Source: Marinobacter sediminum (GTDB taxonomy: Bacteria > Pseudomonadota > Gammaproteobacteria > Pseudomonadales > Oleiphilaceae). From it: a DNA stretch of 64,000 nucleotides. Below are positions 58,971 to 64,000 of the stretch, piece after piece. Position 1 is the stretch's first letter, and every line of letters begins with the position of its first letter. Location: assembly GCF_023657445.1 (NCBI RefSeq), contig NZ_JAGTWY010000001.1, forward strand, positions 930,001 to 994,000, written 5' to 3'. The position numbers were made by a program, and so were the translations under genes. Below the pieces are notes generated by a model. The model worked only from the letters and a program-made list of their open reading frames with translations. It was not told the DNA's origin and searched no databases.

Positions 58971-60050
58971 ATGATCAGGATATTACGCGGTCTTGCGCAC
59001 AAATACTTTTCAGATGAAGAAGCGGTCATTCTTTTTCTGATTCTTGTGACGGGAACGATTTTTGTTATCTGGTTTGGGGCCATGCTTGCGCCGGCCATTG
59101 CCTCCCTGATTGTGGCTTTCATCCTTCAGGGGCTTGTTACCAAACTGAACGGGCTGGGCCTGCCTGAGCCGATTTCCATCATTGTGGTCTTCCTGGTGTT
59201 TCTCGGGGTGCTGGTCGGATTTATTTTTGGCCTGTTGCCGTTGATATGGACCCAGGTCAGCAACCTGGCAGGCGAAACCCCACGGATTTTCAGAGAATTG
59301 CAGTCCTACCTTGAGCTACTGCCGGAAGAATACCCCCAGCTGGTTTCTGCGGAGGCGGTGAATACGCTGTATCAGCAGGTCTCTACGGAAGTGGGGCACA
59401 TGACACAGTGGCTGGTGTCGTTTTCGCTCTCAAGTATTCCGGATCTCGTGGCGCTTCTGATCTATATGGTGCTGGTGCCTATTCTGGTGTTCTTTTTCCT
59501 CAAGGACCGGGAAGTGTTGCTTAGCGCAATTTCGCGTCTTTTACCCTCCCAGCGCCCAATGATGTTCAGGATCTGGCATGAGGTGAATCTTCAATGCGCC
59601 AATTACGTCCGGGGTAAGGCCCTTGAGATTCTGATTGTTGGGGGTGCCACCTATATTGGGTTCAAGTTCCTTAGTATGCCCTATGCCGCGCTTCTGTCCT
59701 TGCTGGTGGGGTTGAGTGTAGTAATTCCCTACATTGGGGCCGCAGTCGTCACGATTCCGGTTGCCGTTATTGGATTGTTTGCCTTTGGCTGGGGCAGTCA
59801 TTTCATCTGGGTCATGGCGGTATACGGCATTATCCAGGCGCTTGATGGCAATGTTCTCGTGCCGGTCCTGTTCTCGGAAGTGAACAATCTACACCCGGTA
59901 GCGATTATTGTGGCGGTATTGTTTTTCGGGGGCATCTGGGGGCTTTGGGGCGTGTTCTTCGCAATTCCATTGGCAACCATGCTCAAAGCAGTATTCTCCG
60001 CATGGCCGGTAAAGGAATCCGCACCTCCACCGACCGCCGGGCAACCTTGA
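58971..60050 (+). CDS. perM: AI-2E family transporter / permease PerM
   Basis: A 359-residue membrane protein with about eight hydrophobic segments. A soluble stretch lies near 100-150, and the family segment LVGLSVVIPYIGAAVVTIPV occurs near 242. GNVLVPVLFSEVNNLHPVAIIVAVLFFGGIWGLWGVFFAIPL is typical of the UPF0118 family, written here in overlap only to mark its place at about 300-340. The substrate is unknown. It lies between the tusA-type gene and bcp, as in pseudomonads. Confidence 0.88.
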   Translation: MIRILRGLAHKYFSDEEAVILFLILVTGTIFVIWFGAMLAPAIASLIVAFILQGLVTKLNGLGLPEPISIIVVFLVFLGVLVGFIFGLLPLIWTQVSNLAGETPRIFRELQSYLELLPEEYPQLVSAEAVNTLYQQVSTEVGHMTQWLVSFSLSSIPDLVALLIYMVLVPILVFFFLKDREVLLSAISRLLPSQRPMMFRIWHEVNLQCANYVRGKALEILIVGGATYIGFKFLSMPYAALLSLLVGLSVVIPYIGAAVVTIPVAVIGLFAFGWGSHFIWVMAVYGIIQALDGNVLVPVLFSEVNNLHPVAIIVAVLFFGGIWGLWGVFFAIPLATMLKAVFSAWPVKESAPPPTAGQP

Positions 60051-60057
60051 TGCGTGA

Positions 60058-60525
60058 TCAGAGGGCTTTGACTGCCTCGAGCACTTCGTCGGCATGGCCC
60101 TTAACCTTGACCCCACGCCACTCCTTTCGCAGAGTACCTTTCGAATCAATCAGGAAGGTGCTGCGCTCGATACCCATATGTTCTTTTCCGTACAGTTTCT
60201 TGAGCTTGATGACGTCAAATAATTTGCACAGTGTTTCGTCTTTATCTGAAATCAGGTGGAATGGAAACTCGTACTTCGCTCTGAAGTTCTCGTGAGCTCT
60301 CAGGCCGTCGCGGGAAACACCAAAGATCTCGGTATCCAGTTCGGCGAACTCCTTCATCCGGTCACGAAAGTCCTGACCTTCGGTTGTGCAGCCGGGCGTG
60401 TTGTCTTTAGGGTAGAAATAAATCACCACATTTTGCCCCCGAAGATCCGCCATACGTATGGTTTGATCTCCGGTGGCCGGCACTTCAAAGTCCGGCACAG
60501 TTTTGTTCAGTTCGACGGATGACAT
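60058..60525 (-). CDS. bcp: Thiol peroxidase Bcp (PrxQ type)
   Basis: A 155-residue peroxiredoxin that reduces peroxides with thioredoxin. The peroxidatic Cys46 lies in DNTPGCTTEGQDF. The resolving cysteine that many relatives carry five residues later is absent (Gln in its place). A Cys near 99 (DETLCKLF) remains and may resolve, or an external thiol may do so. It ends 7 bp from perM on the opposite strand and is divergent from dapA. Confidence 0.94.
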   Translation of the reverse strand: MSSVELNKTVPDFEVPATGDQTIRMADLRGQNVVIYFYPKDNTPGCTTEGQDFRDRMKEFAELDTEIFGVSRDGLRAHENFRAKYEFPFHLISDKDETLCKLFDVIKLKKLYGKEHMGIERSTFLIDSKGTLRKEWRGVKVKGHADEVLEAVKAL

Positions 60526-60599
60526 GACATCTCCTTTAATTCCCTTGTGTCAGTTCGTGCCCAACATTACCATATCGGTTTTATTCGGACGGAGCTTTT

Positions 60600-61478
60600 A
60601 TGATTACGGGTAGCCTTGTCGCACTGGTCACACCCATGCATCCCAACGGTGACATTCACTGGGAGGAGCTGGATAGACTGGTGGACTTTCATATTGAAAA
60701 CGGCACGCACGGCATTGTTGCTGTGGGCACCACCGGCGAATCTGCAACCCTGGACCCCAAAGAGCATTGCCAGGTTGTCGGTCACATCATAAAACGCGTT
60801 GATGGCCGAATTCCCGTAATCGCGGGCACCGGCGGTAACAGTACGCGTGAAGCGATTGAACTGACCACCGAAGCTCACAAACTGGGTGCCGACGCCTGTC
60901 TGCTTGTTGTTCCTTACTACAACAAACCGACTCAGGAAGGTTTGTATCAGCATTTCAAGGCTATCGCAGAGGCGGTGCCGGGCATGAAGCAGATGCTGTA
61001 CAACGTTCCGGGTCGAACCGCTTGTGACATGCTCAACGAAACGGTGCTCCGTCTGGCTGACATACCAAACATTGTCGCGATCAAGGATGCCACCGGGAAT
61101 ATCCCCCGGGGCGCTGAACTGATCGAAGCGCTGGATGGTCGTCTGGCCGTGTATTCTGGTGATGACGCCACTGCGGCGGAGTTGATGCTGGCCGGAGGCA
61201 AAGGGAACGTTTCCGTAACGGCTAACGTTGCTCCTAAAGGTATGTCACAGCTCTGTGAAGCCGCTATTGCCGGCAATCGTGAGGAGACCGAGCGTCTGAA
61301 TGAGCTGCTCATGCCACTGAACCGGAAGTTGTTCCTTGAGGCGAACCCGATTCCGGTCAAGTGGGCACTGCATCATATAGGGTTGATCAGTGAGGGTATT
61401 CGTCTGCCACTGACGCCTCTGAGCGAGAAATTCCATGGCGAAGTCGAAGACGCTCTGAAAGCCTCAGGTGTGCTCTGA
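60600..61478 (+). CDS. dapA: 4-hydroxy-tetrahydrodipicolinate synthase
   Basis: A 292-residue TIM-barrel lyase (E. coli 292) for the first step of the lysine and diaminopimelate branch. The Schiff-base Lys162 is in [10 protein letters not shown], Tyr134 in LYNVPGRTA, and Thr44-Thr45 in GTTGES. The ATG at 60600 follows GGAGC. bamC begins 35 bp later, the conserved dapA-bamC pair. Confidence 0.97.
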   Translation: MITGSLVALVTPMHPNGDIHWEELDRLVDFHIENGTHGIVAVGTTGESATLDPKEHCQVVGHIIKRVDGRIPVIAGTGGNSTREAIELTTEAHKLGADACLLVVPYYNKPTQEGLYQHFKAIAEAVPGMKQMLYNVPGRTACDMLNETVLRLADIPNIVAIKDATGNIPRGAELIEALDGRLAVYSGDDATAAELMLAGGKGNVSVTANVAPKGMSQLCEAAIAGNREETERLNELLMPLNRKLFLEANPIPVKWALHHIGLISEGIRLPLTPLSEKFHGEVEDALKASGVL

Positions 61479-61513
61479 GTTTGTTGAAATCATCTCTGAC
61501 CCGGAGTAACCCG

Positions 61514-62611
61514 ATGTCGGTTCTTCAAAGAACCCGTAGTACCCTGTCTGCCAAATATCTGGTTCTCTCATCCGGACTGTTGTTTTTGACAGCAGTCTCC
61601 GGGTGCGGCGTGATGGAAGACCGTTCCGAGCGCTATGTGAACGCAAAAGAAGGTGAGTCTCTTCAGTTGCCGGAGAGTGCAGACGAATCCCGTTTCAGCC
61701 AGAAGATGCCCGTTCGCGATATTTCCGTGGCGGACGCCAGCAAAATGTATCCGTCCGATATTCCGCGTCCGCCCGACATGACCTCGGAGATTCTCGAGGA
61801 AAACTATGTTATCGAAGAGCTCGATGGGCGTGTCTGGTTGCTGGTGAACGATGTGCCCGGTCGTATCTGGCCTGCTGCCAACGCCTATATGGCAGACCGG
61901 GGACTGGGTGTTGAATACGATAGTCCCCAGCTCGGACTGTTGCAGAGTGAACTTGTAAACTTCAGCAAGCGGGCCCGTCAGCTGGTTGAGCTGACCGACG
62001 ATCCGAGCGCCCGGGAGCCGGAGGTTGTCCTCCAGGTGCGAATGGCGCCCGGCGTCCGGCGCAAGACAACTGAGGTTCAGGTTCGTAGACTGTCGAAAGA
62101 CAGTCAGCCGGACGAACTTATTCCCTGGTCAGGTGTTACCGATCCGGGCCCGGATGCCCTGGCACTTCAAAAGCGGTTGCTTGCCGACATGGGTGAGTTC
62201 CTGAAAGCGAGGGAAGAGAACAAGTCGTTCTCCCGAGCTGCTTCCGGTATGGTCAGCACCCCGCTGGTCAAGCTCGTTTCTGAAAATGATGACGCCGTGG
62301 CGATCCGGATGTTCCTGGATTATGGCCGCTCATGGGCCGAAGTTAGCCGCTCACTGACCGAGGCGGGCATCGGCGTTGTCGATCTGAATCGCAGCGAAGG
62401 GTGGTTTTATGTTGATTTCCGGACGGAAGATGAGCGCGAATCCGGCTGGTTCGACTGGTTCAGCGACAAGGAAAAGCCCCAGCACACCCATACCATTACT
62501 CTGCAAGAGCATGCCGACGGAATCGTCATCACCGCAGAGCGGCTGGATAGCTACGACGGAGACCATGGCGCTCCGGACTTGCTGACACAACTTTTCGATT
62601 ACCTATACTGA
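61514..62611 (+). CDS. bamC: Outer-membrane assembly lipoprotein BamC
   Basis: A 365-residue lipoprotein of the BAM complex that inserts beta-barrels. The signal peptide ends in the lipobox VSGC (Cys31). An unstructured lasso (about 32-100) is followed by two helix-grip domains. The start ATG at 61514 (MSVLQRTRS) has GGAG 8 nt upstream; a TTG frame from 61481 has none. It is preceded by dapA and followed by purC, as in E. coli and Pseudomonas. Confidence 0.9.
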   Translation: MSVLQRTRSTLSAKYLVLSSGLLFLTAVSGCGVMEDRSERYVNAKEGESLQLPESADESRFSQKMPVRDISVADASKMYPSDIPRPPDMTSEILEENYVIEELDGRVWLLVNDVPGRIWPAANAYMADRGLGVEYDSPQLGLLQSELVNFSKRARQLVELTDDPSAREPEVVLQVRMAPGVRRKTTEVQVRRLSKDSQPDELIPWSGVTDPGPDALALQKRLLADMGEFLKAREENKSFSRAASGMVSTPLVKLVSENDDAVAIRMFLDYGRSWAEVSRSLTEAGIGVVDLNRSEGWFYVDFRTEDERESGWFDWFSDKEKPQHTHTITLQEHADGIVITAERLDSYDGDHGAPDLLTQLFDYLY

Positions 62612-62615
62612 TTCA

Positions 62616-62642
62616 GTGGGCGGCCGTTAAAACCGGCCCCAC
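62616..62642. other. Hairpin in the bamC-purC gap
   Basis: Arms around GGCCG / CGGCC with outer GTGG / CCAC pairs and a 2-nt bulge, a few bases before the purC ribosome site. There is no T-run. It may mask or set the purC start region; no function is shown. Confidence 0.4.
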
Positions 62643-62656
62643 TTCGGAGACCTTTG

Positions 62657-63370
62657 ATGGAAAAGCGGGAAGAGCTCTACGCGGGCAAGGCAAAATCGGT
62701 CTATAAGACCGACGATCCAGAACGGTTTGTCATGGAGTTTCGTGACGATACGTCTGCGTTCGACGGCGAAAAGAAAGAACAGCTGAGCCGAAAGGGCATG
62801 GTGAACAACAAGTTCAATGCCTTCATCATGGAAAAACTGGAAGCGGCCGGGGTGCCCACACACTTTGAGGGGCTTTTGTCTTCAACCGAATCGCTGGTCA
62901 AGAACCTGGATATGATTCCGGTGGAGTGTGTGGTCCGCAACGTATCTGCGGGCAGCCTTTGCCGTCGTCTGGGGGTTGAAGAGGGCCTGGAACTCAATCC
63001 GCCAACTTTTGAGCTGTTTCTCAAGAACGATGCACTGCATGATCCCATGGTCAATGAGTCTCTCGCTGTCAGCTTTGGTTGGGCAAAAACCGAAGAGCTC
63101 ACACGTATGAAAGAGCTCACCTATCAGGTGAACGACGTGTTGAACGCCCTGTTTGCAGAAGCAGGCATGCTGCTCGTTGATTACAAGCTGGAATTCGGTC
63201 GCAGCGACGGTGACATTGTTCTGGGCGATGAATTCAGTCCCGACGGCTGCCGGATCTGGGATAAGGAAACCCGCAGGAAGATGGACAAGGACCGTTTTCG
63301 CCAGGGTCTGGGAGACGTGATTGAGACCTATGAAGAAGTCGGTCGCAGGCTTGGCATCCAGTTCGACTGA
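62657..63370 (+). CDS. purC: SAICAR synthetase
   Basis: A 237-residue ATP-dependent ligase (E. coli 237) that joins aspartate to CAIR in purine synthesis. Conserved segments are [11 protein letters not shown] at the N-terminus, [15 protein letters not shown] near 90 and [10 protein letters not shown] near 172. The start ATG at 62657 has GGAG 7 nt upstream; a TTG one codon earlier is not needed. Its product is the substrate of PurB, encoded at 2040. Confidence 0.97.
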   Translation: MEKREELYAGKAKSVYKTDDPERFVMEFRDDTSAFDGEKKEQLSRKGMVNNKFNAFIMEKLEAAGVPTHFEGLLSSTESLVKNLDMIPVECVVRNVSAGSLCRRLGVEEGLELNPPTFELFLKNDALHDPMVNESLAVSFGWAKTEELTRMKELTYQVNDVLNALFAEAGMLLVDYKLEFGRSDGDIVLGDEFSPDGCRIWDKETRRKMDKDRFRQGLGDVIETYEEVGRRLGIQFD

Positions 63371-63403
63371 TAGATAAAGACAACAATTGCAGAAAGGTGT
63401 TTT

Positions 63404-64000
63404 ATGCGAAAACTGATGGTTGCTATGGGCGGTTCAATGATTCTGGCGGCGCCTTTGGCCCAGGCTGATGTGGTTGGTCTTGGCGCCAGCGTGAGCTACT
63501 GGGACTCTGAGCTGTCCGGCAAAGCGTCTGACAGCGGTGATGTCGTCGATGTCGAGAACAACCTTAATCTGGACAGTGACTCAAATGCCAATGCGTCACT
63601 GTACTTCGAACACCCGGTTCCCGTGCTGCCGAACGTACGCCTTAACTACACCCTGGTAGAGCAGAGTGGTCGGGGACAGTTGGATGCGGATTTCGGCGGA
63701 ATCATTCTCGGTAGTGATGTTCAGTCCGATCTGGATCTCGAACAACTGGATCTTACTTTGTATTACGAAGTGCTGGATAACTGGGCGAACCTGGATTTGG
63801 GATTGACCGCCCGTGACCTGTCTGGAGAGTTGATCGTTCAGCAGGTTGGCGGAACGCAGGTAAGTAAAACCAAGATTGATGGTGTCCTTCCCATGGGTTA
63901 CCTTGCTGCGCGCTTTGACCTGCCTCTAACAGGCGTCTCGCTCGGCGCCGAAGGGAACTTCATCAGCTTCGACGGCGACTCCATCCATGATTTCAACGCC
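63404..64000 (+). CDS. Outer-membrane beta-barrel protein (3' end off window)
   Basis: The frame opens at an ATG at 63404 (AAAGG 9 nt upstream) and runs to the right edge, 199 codons without a stop. A signal peptide ends near residue 21 (PLAQA-D). The mature part alternates hydrophobic and polar residues (VGLGASVSYWDSELSGK, LDLGLTARDLSGEL), the look of an outer-membrane barrel. It resembles a marine gammaproteobacterial family of about 240-residue barrels whose role is unknown to me. It lies 33 bp after purC. Confidence 0.8.
   Translation, partial: MRKLMVAMGGSMILAAPLAQADVVGLGASVSYWDSELSGKASDSGDVVDVENNLNLDSDSNANASLYFEHPVPVLPNVRLNYTLVEQSGRGQLDADFGGIILGSDVQSDLDLEQLDLTLYYEVLDNWANLDLGLTARDLSGELIVQQVGGTQVSKTKIDGVLPMGYLAARFDLPLTGVSLGAEGNFISFDGDSIHDFNA

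Overview
The window looks like a stretch of core chromosome from a marine gammaproteobacterium of the Marinobacter/Pseudomonas type. I base this on gene order rather than on a database search. The runs rluE-nudJ-mnmA-hflD-purB, cspD/clpSA-infA-bpt-aat-trxB, lolCD-comEC-exbBD-msbA-lpxK-ycaR-kdsB-ptp-murB and ruvCAB-ybgC-tolQRAB-pal-cpoB-tRNA-Lys-nadA are, from memory, pseudomonad-type arrangements, while the protein sequences and an intergenic palindromic element resemble Marinobacter. Coding density is high, base composition is even, and I see no phage, transposase, CRISPR array or defence island.

Layout. 1-6445: minus-strand housekeeping genes (a GNAT-domain protein cut by the left edge, roxA, purB, hflD, mnmA, nudJ, rluE). 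6675-12961: cspD faces clpS-clpA, followed by infA, bpt, aat and trxB. ClpS, ClpA, Bpt and Aat together make up a bacterial N-degron pathway (tagging, recognition, unfolding). 13102-17100: a lone MoxR ATPase, the aguAB agmatine-to-putrescine genes, a small secreted protein and a PilZ protein. 17223-28669: an envelope block with lipoprotein export (lolC, lolD, no lolE), a DUF2062 protein, comEC, an ExbB/ExbD pair, msbA, lpxK, a Trm112-like protein, kdsB, a low-molecular-weight phosphatase and murB, many of them translationally coupled. 28720-40823: proS, a TetR regulator, an Lrp-type regulator divergent from a type-2 leuA, a CspA-type gene with a long leader, a PrpE-type acyl-CoA synthetase, xseA, guaB and guaA. 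40843-46844: tadA, galE, ugd, a HIT protein, fabR and aspS. 46907-55475: yebC, ruvCAB, ybgC and the tol-pal genes. 55560-64000: two identical tRNA-Lys genes, nadA, bepA, tusA, perM, bcp, dapA, bamC, purC and the start of an outer-membrane beta-barrel gene.

The genes serve translation and tRNA modification, purine synthesis (purB, purC, guaB, guaA), amino-acid and NAD synthesis, and above all outer-membrane construction (Lol, MsbA/LpxK/KdsB, MurB, Tol-Pal, BepA, BamC). I found no clearly new multi-gene system. The most interesting items are non-coding or about gene content: the 105-bp palindromic element between aat and trxB, a cspA leader of about 160 nt behind a strong promoter, the absence of lolE, an orphan MoxR ATPase, and the compact N-degron cluster. 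Start codons were re-chosen where Shine-Dalgarno sequences or family alignment argued against the longest frame. All functional names rest on recognised motifs and remembered family sequences.
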